The notes beneath the pieces are model-generated. The model did not search any database. It had not been told where the DNA came from and saw only the letters and a program-made list of their open reading frames with translations. A stretch of 31,748 nucleotides of DNA, taken from Oscillospiraceae bacterium. Its GTDB lineage: Bacteria; Bacillota_A; Clostridia; Oscillospirales; Oscillospiraceae. Of this stretch, positions 8,401 through 15,706 are shown one piece after another. The stretch spans positions 1 through 31,748 of the forward strand of contig JAETOP010000038.1 of assembly GCA_021771675.1 (NCBI GenBank). Direction: 5' to 3'. The translations under genes were made by a program, and so were the position numbers. The number at the start of each line of letters is the position of its first letter. Within the stretch, counting starts at the first letter, position 1.

Positions 8401-10718
8401 GAGAGCCGGTTGGTAATACCACCGCTGGGGATGATGGAAGCTATACCTTCAGCGGCCTGACCAACGGAACCTATCAGATCAGCGTAAAGTACCGCTATGA
8501 GGGCCAGGAGTACACAGCCACCGGAAATGCGTTTGTGGTCTACAATGCGAACAAGGCCATTCCCGATGTAATTGTGACTGTACCTGCGCTACCGGAACCT
8601 GGGCCGGAGCCCTGTGTGGTTACAGGAAGGGTAGAGGATCAAAACGGACTGCCTCTGGAGGGCATCTTGGTATTCCTCTACTCCGGGGATGAAATTAAGT
8701 ATGTTATGACCTCTGACGTGAATGGTGAGCTGCGCCTGGAAGGCGTGGCGGATGGCAATTATCAGGTTGTCTACCATTACGCGGGGACTGTCATGGCTAC
8801 AGCAGACATCAGCATTGATGGCCAGGAAAGCTACGAGCTGGAGAAAGTTATTATTGATACATCCAGCAAAACCGGATATGGCATACTGGAGGGCACCGTC
8901 CTTGACAAAGAGGGTAAGCCGATCGAGGGCGCCGATGTTTATGTCTATGACAAGGACGAGCAGCTTGTTGGCCACCAGACCACCGGCGCGGATGGCCATT
9001 ATAAGTTTGTCTTGCCGGAGGGCACCTATACGGTAGTCATTGAGAGGCCCTTTGTAAACGAGAGCACCGGAAACATTGAGGTAAACGATGATTCGGTGAT
9101 CAATGGTACAGGAGATCCTGATACCACAGTGACCGGAGACAGCTATACGATTTCTGGTTATGTAACGGATGCTGAAGGAGCTCCGATTGAGGGAGCAACG
9201 GTGTACCTCTACAACGCAGAGACCAACGAGAGAATCGACGAAACCTCCACTGACAGCACAGGTTACTACGAGTTTTCTGGGCTGCCAGAGGGCCAATACT
9301 TTGTCCGTATCGTGCCCGGCATAGGCGATACGCATTGGGACACCAATGTAGATGTAAAGCCGGGGACGGGAACCGACGAAGAAACTGGCACAACGGTGAC
9401 GACGGATAGCTATACCGTCCATGGCATCGTCAAGGACGATGACGGGAACCCTGTGAAGGGAGCAGAGGTTACATTGACAAATGAGGCAGGAGAGGAGGTA
9501 GGAAAGCAAACCACTGGGGAAGATGGCAAGTATGAGTTCCCTGGCTTGCCGGAGGGCTCTTATACAATTACAATCCGTTACCCTGATAAGGAAGAAATCG
9601 GCAAGGAAGGAGTCGAGGTAGACGGAGACGGTGAGGATGTAAATATCAATGCCTACAAAATCGGCGGCTCTGTGCAAGATGAAGAAGACACTCCCTTGAA
9701 GGGGGCGGCCATTGTTCTGACCAACCAGGAGGATGCGGAGAAGACCTATTCCGCCGTATCCGGGGAAGATGGACAGTGGAGTGCAGCGGTACCTGCTGGC
9801 AAGTACAGCGTACAGGCTGTATATGGTGAGAAGAAATCGGATGCAGTATCCATCGTAGTAAAGGATCAGGCGGTGGATGGTGTAAAGCTGGTAATTGACC
9901 TGGGCAACAGCTCTGGTGGTGACGACGGGGATGATGACCACGGCGGCGGCTCCGGTGGAGGTAGCGGCGGTGGATCTGGCGGCGGCTCCGGTGGAGGCAG
10001 CGGCGGTGGATCTGGCGGCGGCCCCGGTGGAGGCAGCGGCGGTGGATCTGGCGGCGGCTCCGGTGGAGGCAGCGGCGGCGGAACTGTGATCGTACCTGGT
10101 GGTGACGAGTCCTTGATGGTGTATGCCTACATTAAGGGGTATACAGACCATACATTCCGCGCTGAAAACGATATTGCCAGATGTGAGGTTGCAGCCATTT
10201 TTGCCCGTATTTCCCCCGACTATGATCCATCCGTCCATTATCCAGTGTCTTTCCCGGATGTACCGATGGATGCTTGGTATCGCAACGAGCTCGGCTACTG
10301 TGTGCAGGCCGGCATTATTACCGGAAGACCAGACGGTAATTTTGCGCCAATGGAGAGCATTGACCGCGGTGAGCTGGCTGCCATGGCGGCCCGCTTCCTG
10401 GAGCTGGCCAATAGCGGTTCCACAAGTGCATTTGCAGACGTGCCAGCTTCTTATTGGGCCCACGGCTACATTGCTCAACTGGCCGAAAAGGGAATCGTCA
10501 ACGGAAATGGGCAGGGGCTCTATCTGCCTACAGAGGCTATTTCCCGCGCAGAGACCGTTCGAATTGTCAATGGTATCCTGGATAGGCGTCCCGGCCAGGC
10601 TGATGAAGCTACACTGGATCGCCTTGCGGCGGCTGGAGCATTTATTGACCTGGATAAGACCCATTGGGCCTACTATGAGATCCTGGAGGCCACATACGAC
10701 CACCAGCATCAAAAATAA
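2403..10718 (+). CDS. Giant multidomain cell-surface protein with C-terminal SLH anchor (2771 aa)
   Basis: A Sec signal peptide (residues 1-31, cut near AAAAG) is followed by a right-handed beta-helix region with GGAIY/GGALY and G-N-x-A repeats (about 35-440). Four InlB-type (Flg_new) repeats follow with G-Y-x-F-x-G-W signatures (455-780), then eleven Cna-B-like domains of 94-116 residues, each opening W-[DAE]-D-x(5)-G-x-R-P or a close variant (784-1880). Seven carboxypeptidase-regulatory-like beta domains with G-x-P-[VI]-x-G-A and G-L-P-x-G-x-Y signatures span 1878-2500. A (GGGS)n linker (2504-2563) leads to three SLH domains (2572-2771). The start at 2403 follows AAAGGAGAG. The protein should be a long wall-bound stalk or adhesin held non-covalently by SLH; no LPXTG is present. 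Its binding target is unknown. A role in mating-pair contact is inferred from the downstream conjugation genes. Confidence 0.93.
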   Translation: MKRKKILAWLLTLCLIIGMLPGVTLPAAAAGGKTVYVGGSGEGHYATLQEAYAALGGAAGTIMLTGNTQLTEPLRISSDVEISGSGTISPTGGNWTATNPGNSGAPYNTMIQITGGTVTMGPGVIVDANSMCRCISVNTTDGAAKLVLDGTRIQNGAMSQAHGAGIILQDGAELEASGGARFESNICDSGTVASGGALYVWRDSKATLDDVTFTGNKANSGGAIYTYRGTVTTTANTKFVGNWASQRGGAIHDHGLVVMHGTTISGNSSDQYGGGVYVSADIYLQGQLVMDNATITGNSAGNSGAGVFVATDAQLFLGGSSSVNGNNLTNAGSVPADYLKNNIYVATATSKLIIYSDLSKESGISTSNPYWPKVVVYSLATSGVSFPSGTGVSADSGYMISSATKAKLSYDSAVWLLKDTASDPGAAAEDPNCKEGNLWLGINPDYGGGDPSADTVIFDFNLPGKEAIVYTGRTPGTTISLPSVSNESTGAVTYKFRGWYTEPVGGSKLSDPLTVEAGTHVYYAQWDVQTDSGSGGGGVPGDADMYLVYFDQNYEGGGLTTAYVTAGTFSFTVEFEGPDGMETEVVEVDIPFEFPGDPARDGYTFRGWGTSADSNSPVDQGSWAPTEKVTTLYGIWEPDTYTLTWDANGGNGGTTTTQERDSIVVPPSTTPTREGYDFTGWYLDQDCTTPLVSGTVVKQSATYYAGWTPKEYTITWDTNYTNGSVTTIQQKYDDELNILPDPIRTGYEFGGWYTEPNGGGTRAEAYGTVKGNETFYANWVQESIDYTVTIEWDDDSDNDAVRPESITVELTRNDLPTGMTYTFTEADADGSGNKWSHTFTNLPKTDSISQEYTYSVAITSSVSDEYSYGIENKSATLGYILMTHTLITRDVNTYIVWDDAKDQDGQRPAAVQVQLCANGKPVEDAEASTTLAGDGDTWSYTFEDFQKYYTTDDGEKGQEIVYTIEVTPVTPGELDAYTIEYSDYTAILHHELETVTRQVVVEWADNNNQDGKRPASMVVQLYADNVPMPGKSVVLSDANKWTYTWSDLPKYSTAGKEVAYSAHVTSTLVDYTAATTEMTIEMTYVPSSTTISAFATWEDGEDVDGLRPETLTVELYADGEPTGDRQVISVDTGWTVSWSNYPIYKDGSRIEYTFQIVDVPDGYDAEYYGIYDTSGLSVLLTHNRILANQEVTITWDDQDNAALARPAKVEVMLYADGVPLTDQTAIITEADGWAHTFEGRPVYRDGGVPIKYSAYVVSAVGEYIPSTDGLHITMGYEVETVDIPLSIIWDDDNDRDGQRPVAVVVTLTIDGEPTAYQSMATEENGWTVLFEGFAAYAQSDKGHKINYGVVVTEPKGYTATYAGSTCLLTYAPETTSATPILYWRDNNDQYGQRPGKVTVSLLADGQPTGKTVQVYAADNWTAQPFTNLPRYDGQREIVYSINVTGELSNYTVTVDGMNAYLTHNATGGEEYTRDYTATVTWADNEDALGSRPDSIKMTLYADGAEYDTYTMTAADAAGGQNWVHTFTDLPTKQSGKTVTYSIGIEALPNYAEQIEGPSITMVHSEDVVVTVRWADNNNQDGQRPEELTLRLLADKLDAGRTATLAGDSEADTWVLRMDKVPVWSTVNTGREIDYTYLLDAASASSLEAAGYSVQYNGYELGEGSEIGGTLLYTLDLSRDAEIADYTATVTWDDDTDRDGQRPESLTVELYADGESTGLTAEVTGGNEAESWNHVFEALPVYADQGNVIVYTLALVGDAPSGYTVVPDETTPAMELKHEISRTDVTATVTWDHKSDINGLEPIDLYVELTVDGVATGEVAKLTAANNWSYTWPGRYVYHDHGTAYEYSFIVSEQSLSQLPDGVEVVVDGTEGTVIHSTFQASGTVEDAAGFPVEGATVSVYDSDKALVCSTASDDQGAWHVSGLPNGTYTIRATYIGTTSQAGKVEITIDRADLENVAIVLDGTTGGDDGDYTYEASGKVLDSNGQPAGGAVVYLWTADGGEPVGNTTAGDDGSYTFSGLTNGTYQISVKYRYEGQEYTATGNAFVVYNANKAIPDVIVTVPALPEPGPEPCVVTGRVEDQNGLPLEGILVFLYSGDEIKYVMTSDVNGELRLEGVADGNYQVVYHYAGTVMATADISIDGQESYELEKVIIDTSSKTGYGILEGTVLDKEGKPIEGADVYVYDKDEQLVGHQTTGADGHYKFVLPEGTYTVVIERPFVNESTGNIEVNDDSVINGTGDPDTTVTGDSYTISGYVTDAEGAPIEGATVYLYNAETNERIDETSTDSTGYYEFSGLPEGQYFVRIVPGIGDTHWDTNVDVKPGTGTDEETGTTVTTDSYTVHGIVKDDDGNPVKGAEVTLTNEAGEEVGKQTTGEDGKYEFPGLPEGSYTITIRYPDKEEIGKEGVEVDGDGEDVNINAYKIGGSVQDEEDTPLKGAAIVLTNQEDAEKTYSAVSGEDGQWSAAVPAGKYSVQAVYGEKKSDAVSIVVKDQAVDGVKLVIDLGNSSGGDDGDDDHGGGSGGGSGGGSGGGSGGGSGGGSGGGPGGGSGGGSGGGSGGGSGGGTVIVPGGDESLMVYAYIKGYTDHTFRAENDIARCEVAAIFARISPDYDPSVHYPVSFPDVPMDAWYRNELGYCVQAGIITGRPDGNFAPMESIDRGELAAMAARFLELANSGSTSAFADVPASYWAHGYIAQLAEKGIVNGNGQGLYLPTEAISRAETVRIVNGILDRRPGQADEATLDRLAAAGAFIDLDKTHWAYYEILEATYDHQHQK
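9942..10085 (+). repeat. Four 36-bp repeats encoding a (GGGS)n linker
   Basis: The linker between the beta-domain stalk and the SLH anchor is encoded by four copies of a 36-bp unit beginning GGCGGCGGCTCCGGTGGAGG. The third copy has CCC for TCC, giving one Pro, and the last copy diverges at its end. Copy-number change by slippage would keep the frame and only change linker length. Confidence 0.9.
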
Positions 10719-10728
10719 CGATTGTGCC

Positions 10729-10754
10729 GGGGCCGGCCTTAAATGGCCGGCCCC
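10729..10754 (+). promoter_or_regulatory. Intercistronic hairpin between the two large SLH genes
   Basis: Ten G/C pairs (10729-10738 with 10745-10754) close a TTAAAT loop. There is no T run after it, so it is at best a weak terminator. It may stabilise or process mRNA between the two genes, or set their expression ratio. Confidence 0.6.
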
Positions 10755-10778
10755 ACACAAGGAAAGGAAGGAAAGCAG

Positions 10779-13700
10779 ATGAAACAGCACAAGCAACTAT
10801 CAAGGCGCGTGCTATCAGTATCATTATCCGCAGCGTTGGCGCTTGGGATGATTTCGCCGGCGGCTTTGGCCGCCGCTCCGGCTGATACTCTGTATGTCAG
10901 TGTTTCTGGCTCGGACGCAAACGATGGCACCCAAGAGTCGCCGCTGGCTACGCTGCCCGCTGCCTATGATGCAGTTAATGACGGAGGTACGATTATCCTT
11001 CTGTCTGACCTCGAAACTGACATTGTTACAGAGTTTGCGGAGGAGAAGTCCGTTACGCTGGATGGCGGAGGCTATTCCGTCACATACACATCCAGCACCT
11101 CTATCAGCACGGAAGCAGCCGGAGTTTTTTCTGTGTCTGCGGGTACAGTGTCCCTAACAAACATTACAGTCCAGATGCCGGAGCAGAAGGGTACCAATGG
11201 CCGGGTGCTATATATCGGAGAGGGCGGCGCGGTAGAGCTGCTGGATGGCGCAGTCCTGGCCAACGGCTATCTCGGGTATGGCGGCGGTGGAGTGCTGGTT
11301 GACGGTGGCAGCCTGACCATGACGGAAGGGGCTGAAATTCAGGATTGCTATATCGTCAATAACACCACTGGGTACGGCGGCGGCGTCTGTGTAGCGGACG
11401 GCGGCACCTTTGTAATGGATGGCGGCCTGATCACCGGAAATACCATCCATACGACTCTCGGATATGAGAATTATGGCGGTGGCGTGGCCATTCTGGCCGG
11501 GGCCACAATGACCATGACCGGCGGTACGATTACCGGAAACGAGGTGGACACCGCAGGCGGCGGCGTCTACCTGGCTGAAGGTGGCACCTTGGAGCTCGGC
11601 GGCCCAGCAGCAATCAACGGGAATACTGTAAGCAGCGCGGACAACAATCTATACTTGCCAACCACAGGAGCTACCTGGGCGCAGATTGAGGCAGCTACGG
11701 GGGAGATTGGTGTTACCCATGGTGAGGCAGACTATAACGTGATCGTAGGTACACCGTCTGGATACACTATCACCAGAGCAGACGAGGACGCCTATACCTA
11801 TGACGGAGGCTACTACGATATCCGCTTAAAGGATGGGAACCTGGTGCTGTACTGGCACACTGTCGGGGTGGACATCGAAGGGGACGGGATCAACAGCTCT
11901 TATCCCGACGACGAGACCCCGAAGGGAGAGGACTTTGATACGATATTGACCCCCGAAGAAGGGTATGAGCTGCCTGATAACATCGAAGTAGATATCGGTG
12001 GTAAACCTACGGATGATTTTACCTACGACAAGGAGACAGGTGAAGTACATATCCCCGGCGAGAGTGTGACCGACGATATTACAATTATCGTAGACCCCAA
12101 TGCCCGGCACACGATTCGCGTGGATGCAACAAACGTCATTTCTGATACCACAGAAGTCGTAGTGATCCAGTCCTCCGTGACGGAAATCCACTTTACAGCG
12201 GCGTCCCGCTATGCCCTGCCTGAGAGCGTGGAGGTCACAGGAGATTGTACCCACAGCTATGATCCAGAGACAGGAATCCTAACGATTTCAGAGGTGGCCA
12301 GCGACGTGACGGTGGCCGCCCATGGAGCAGAGGTACCGCATACCATCTACCTTGATGCGAATGGTGGTACCGTTGATCCAGAGAGCATTATAATCAACGA
12401 AAGCCAGGAGACAATCGGCGCGCTGCCTACTCCGGTGCGGGATGGCTATACCTTCACGGGATGGTTTACAGCATCGGGCGACCGCGTAACTGCAACGACT
12501 CCGAACCATATGACAGATGACCTGCATCTACAAGCACATTGGTCTGCAAACACAAATATTGACTATGATATCGTGCATTGGCTGGAGCTGGTAGACAGCG
12601 GGAGTAATCCAGGCTATACCCCGGACAGTACCCCTACACAGAGCATGGAATACCAAGGCATAACCAAGACCTATTACCAGTACACCAGCATGACATACCA
12701 TGATGGCATTGCAGATGGGAGCAAGGATATCAGCAGCTTGCTGCTGGAGGACATGGAGCATCTGGAGCCTGGCGGATTTACCCCCAGCGGAGCAAACATT
12801 TATGATGTGACGATGGCCCCTGATGGCTCCAGCAGTTTCCCCTTCTACTATGACCGGAACACCTATGTAGTGACCTATGACCCCAATGGGGGGACAATCT
12901 CTGAGGATGATGCCCATGCGGACATGACCTATGGAAGCCTATATGGAGTCCTCCCGGATGCTACCCGGCCTGGCTATACGCTGGAGGGGTGGTACACTGA
13001 TCCCACTGGAGGGACGCAGATCCAGGCGACGGACGAATATCTGCTTACCACGGATCAAACACTGTATGCACACTGGCGATCCAATGGTGGTACAGCCTAC
13101 ACAGTTTACCACATGACGCAAAAGCTGAAGGACAACCTGGTATCCTACGACAAGACCCCTGAGAACTATGGCGTGCACGAGACCCAGAAGCTGACTGGAA
13201 CAACGGACGCTACGGTAGACGTATATGCCCTGGCGATTCCAGGGTTTATTCCAAGCCCCGAGAACACCTACACCGTTACAATCAAAGGGGATGGCAGCTC
13301 CAGCGTAATGCTTTATTACGACCGGATTAAGACGGTGGTATCCTATGATGCCGCTGGAGGAGAGCTGGCGGCCCCATCCTTTAAATCGGTACTCTACTAT
13401 GGCGGCACCATCAGCAGCCTGGCTGCGGCCCCTTACCGGGTAGGCTATACCTTTGATGGGTGGTATGCGGGCCCCGAGGAAACAGCACAGAAGGTTGAGA
13501 TCGGCACAGCACTATCCGATATCAACCCTGAGAACCTGGAGGCAATCACCCTCTATGCCCACTGGACTCCACGTACCTATACGCTGCCTCTGGAGCCCCA
13601 TGGCGGCGAGCTCTCCAATAATGAGCCTGTGACTGTCACGTATGGTCAGCCTGTTGGGGAGTTGCCGACTGCCGAACTGACCGGCTATATCTTTGATGGT

Positions 13701-15245
13701 TGGTATACTGAGGACGGCAAGCTGGGCGCGCCGGAGGGAGAAAAAATCACTGCTGATACAGTCGTATCTACTGACACAATTATCCGCGTAGGGGATGATA
13801 AATCGGAAATGGCCATTACCCTCTACGCGTGGTATCAGCCAGTCAGCGTTAAACTGACGTTTGATCCGACGCCCGGCACGTTGGAGCAGCCTACATCTTG
13901 GGATGTTGTTTATGATGCTCCTTATGATTCTATCGGTGATTTCCCGATCCCCGCCCGTACCGGCTATAACTTCCTGGGCTGGTACTTCGACCTGGAGGAT
14001 ACCGAGAGCAAGCTCCAGGGAACCGACCGCTGCAAGCTGGTGGAGGATACCACTGTGTATGCGGCTTGGGAGGCCAAGACAGTAAGAATCAATCTGGATG
14101 TGGCCGGCGGAAATCCCCTGACCCCGGCTTACGTGGTTGGCACCTATGACCAGCCTATTGGAGACCTGCCGGTTCCGACCCGGCCCGGCCATACGTTTGA
14201 TGGCTGGTATAATGCCGACGGCCAGCAAGTCACGAAAGACACGCTTATCCAGTTTACTGAGGAGCAGACGTGGACAGCCCATTGGACGGCAAATACCTAT
14301 AGGCTGACCTTTGACCCTAACGGCGGAACTTTGCCGGAGGGGGCGGACACCAGCAAGACGATTACCTATGGTCAGCCCTACGGTGATATGCCGACGCCAA
14401 CCCGCTCTGGCTATGCCTTTGACGGCTGGTACACAGCAGCAGCGGGCGGTGACGCTGTTAAGGAAAGCGATACGGTACAGGTACTCGCAGATACGACATT
14501 GTATGCCCACTGGCACACCACTGGCGGCGGCTCCGGCGGTGGTGGCGGCGGCGGGGGCGGCGGAAGCAGCTCCAAGCCTGACCCCAAACCCGAACCCGAA
14601 CCGATTACAGGGGAACACATTGCATATATCAAGGGCTATACAGATGGCCTAGTCCGTCCAATGAATGACATCACCAGATCGGAGGCCGCTGCAATCTTCT
14701 ACCGGCTGCTGCCGGAGGAAGACCGGGCGGATTACAAAGACAGTGTTGTTATCTTCCCGGATGTACCCAAAGATGCTTGGTATGCTGACGCGGTGGCAAC
14801 GCTGACCTCCCTGGGAATCATCACCGGCCTGCCTGATGGTACATTCCGTCCAGAAGGGAAGATTACCCGCGCTGAGTTTGCGGCCATAGCGGCCCGGTTT
14901 GACAGTTCTAATGTCGAGCCTGCGGACATCTTTGATGATGTATCCGGGCATTGGGCGGAACCGTATATTACCAAGGCCGCAGCCCTGGGATGGGTACAAG
15001 GCGATGGCAGCGGTGCCTACCGGCCTGACGATCCCATGACCCGAGCGGAGACTGTGACCCTGGTTAATAACGTGTTCGAGCGTAACACGGAGCCCGATGG
15101 GATGCTGCCTGATATGATTACTTTCCCGGACTGTGAAGAGGGTAAATGGTACTATAACGATATCCAGGAGGCGGCCAACGGGCATGCCTATGAACTGGAG
15201 GATGATAGCGACACCACCGAGGAATGGACTGAGCTGATGAACTGA
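10779..15245 (+). CDS. Large SLH-anchored surface protein with InlB-type repeats (1488 aa)
   Basis: ATG 10779 is chosen because a purine-rich GGAAAGGAAGGAAAG site precedes it and the signal peptide then starts at residue 1; a frame extension to 10743 runs through the hairpin. Signal peptide is residues 1-31 (cut after AAALA-type motif). A beta-helix region rich in GGG-V and G-N-T motifs covers about 130-295, followed by a spacer with repeated acidic strands (300-510). About seven InlB/Flg_new repeats (G-Y-x-F-x-G-W-Y) lie at 520-1246, interrupted by two MucBP-like stretches ending F-Y-Y-D-R-N and L-Y-Y-D-R-I. A poly-Gly and Pro/Lys/Glu linker (1249-1280) joins three SLH domains (1281-1465) with DITRSE, KITRAE and PMTRAE motifs. 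It is a smaller paralogue of the upstream giant protein. Its TGA overlaps the ATG of pcfB (TGATG at 15243-15247), which ties it to the conjugation operon. Confidence 0.92.
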   Translation: MKQHKQLSRRVLSVSLSAALALGMISPAALAAAPADTLYVSVSGSDANDGTQESPLATLPAAYDAVNDGGTIILLSDLETDIVTEFAEEKSVTLDGGGYSVTYTSSTSISTEAAGVFSVSAGTVSLTNITVQMPEQKGTNGRVLYIGEGGAVELLDGAVLANGYLGYGGGGVLVDGGSLTMTEGAEIQDCYIVNNTTGYGGGVCVADGGTFVMDGGLITGNTIHTTLGYENYGGGVAILAGATMTMTGGTITGNEVDTAGGGVYLAEGGTLELGGPAAINGNTVSSADNNLYLPTTGATWAQIEAATGEIGVTHGEADYNVIVGTPSGYTITRADEDAYTYDGGYYDIRLKDGNLVLYWHTVGVDIEGDGINSSYPDDETPKGEDFDTILTPEEGYELPDNIEVDIGGKPTDDFTYDKETGEVHIPGESVTDDITIIVDPNARHTIRVDATNVISDTTEVVVIQSSVTEIHFTAASRYALPESVEVTGDCTHSYDPETGILTISEVASDVTVAAHGAEVPHTIYLDANGGTVDPESIIINESQETIGALPTPVRDGYTFTGWFTASGDRVTATTPNHMTDDLHLQAHWSANTNIDYDIVHWLELVDSGSNPGYTPDSTPTQSMEYQGITKTYYQYTSMTYHDGIADGSKDISSLLLEDMEHLEPGGFTPSGANIYDVTMAPDGSSSFPFYYDRNTYVVTYDPNGGTISEDDAHADMTYGSLYGVLPDATRPGYTLEGWYTDPTGGTQIQATDEYLLTTDQTLYAHWRSNGGTAYTVYHMTQKLKDNLVSYDKTPENYGVHETQKLTGTTDATVDVYALAIPGFIPSPENTYTVTIKGDGSSSVMLYYDRIKTVVSYDAAGGELAAPSFKSVLYYGGTISSLAAAPYRVGYTFDGWYAGPEETAQKVEIGTALSDINPENLEAITLYAHWTPRTYTLPLEPHGGELSNNEPVTVTYGQPVGELPTAELTGYIFDGWYTEDGKLGAPEGEKITADTVVSTDTIIRVGDDKSEMAITLYAWYQPVSVKLTFDPTPGTLEQPTSWDVVYDAPYDSIGDFPIPARTGYNFLGWYFDLEDTESKLQGTDRCKLVEDTTVYAAWEAKTVRINLDVAGGNPLTPAYVVGTYDQPIGDLPVPTRPGHTFDGWYNADGQQVTKDTLIQFTEEQTWTAHWTANTYRLTFDPNGGTLPEGADTSKTITYGQPYGDMPTPTRSGYAFDGWYTAAAGGDAVKESDTVQVLADTTLYAHWHTTGGGSGGGGGGGGGGSSSKPDPKPEPEPITGEHIAYIKGYTDGLVRPMNDITRSEAAAIFYRLLPEEDRADYKDSVVIFPDVPKDAWYADAVATLTSLGIITGLPDGTFRPEGKITRAEFAAIAARFDSSNVEPADIFDDVSGHWAEPYITKAAALGWVQGDGSGAYRPDDPMTRAETVTLVNNVFERNTEPDGMLPDMITFPDCEEGKWYYNDIQEAANGHAYELEDDSDTTEEWTELMN

Positions 15246-15706
15246 TGGTAACTGAAATACAAGAAGAGGCAATCCAGATCACGGTACGGGCTGGAACCGT
15301 AACACTCTCCACCCTTCTCCGGCTGATGGCTGCGCTCGCCCGTCAGTACAAGCAAGTCACACACGGTAAGCAGTCTCTTCGGAAACTTAATCTACAGAAC
15401 AGGGAATTGGTTTCCTATGATTTTATGGGCGCTGATATGCAGGCCCTACGTCGGGAGCTGCGTCGATATAATGTCGATTTTGCCGTGATGAAGGGAGAAG
15501 AGCCGGGTACCTACAAGGTATTTTTCAAGGCCCAGGATGCGCAGCGTATCTATACTGTGGTGTCAAATGTAGTCAAAAATTTTGACTGGGAGAAGGAGGA
15601 GCCCCTATCTGAAAAAGTAAAAGAAGCTGAACGCCAGGCCGAGGCGCAGGCGCGTGAGGCCGGGGCCAGGGAACACAAGAGAGAACGGAGCAAGGAGGAG
15701 CGATGA
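15245..15706 (+). CDS. pcfB: PcfB-family (DUF3801) conjugation protein
   Basis: The 153-residue protein matches the PcfB/DUF3801 pattern: an N-terminal helix with G-T-V-x-L-S-x-L-L-R-L-M-A-A-L near residues 17-33, a central alpha/beta part, and a highly charged Glu/Lys/Arg C-terminal tail (118-153). In plasmid pCF10, PcfB works with the coupling protein PcfC and helps present the relaxosome to the secretion channel. The start codon overlaps the upstream SLH gene's stop (TGATG), and its own stop overlaps the start of the VirD4-like gene (ATGA at 15703-15706). There is only a weak ribosome binding site, so translation is probably coupled. Confidence 0.85.
   Translation: MVTEIQEEAIQITVRAGTVTLSTLLRLMAALARQYKQVTHGKQSLRKLNLQNRELVSYDFMGADMQALRRELRRYNVDFAVMKGEEPGTYKVFFKAQDAQRIYTVVSNVVKNFDWEKEEPLSEKVKEAERQAEAQAREAGAREHKRERSKEER

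Noticed and set aside
10743..10778. Upstream start for the second SLH protein
   Set aside because: It would begin in a hairpin and put 12 residues before the signal peptide; ATG 10779 has a ribosome binding site and a normal signal peptide.
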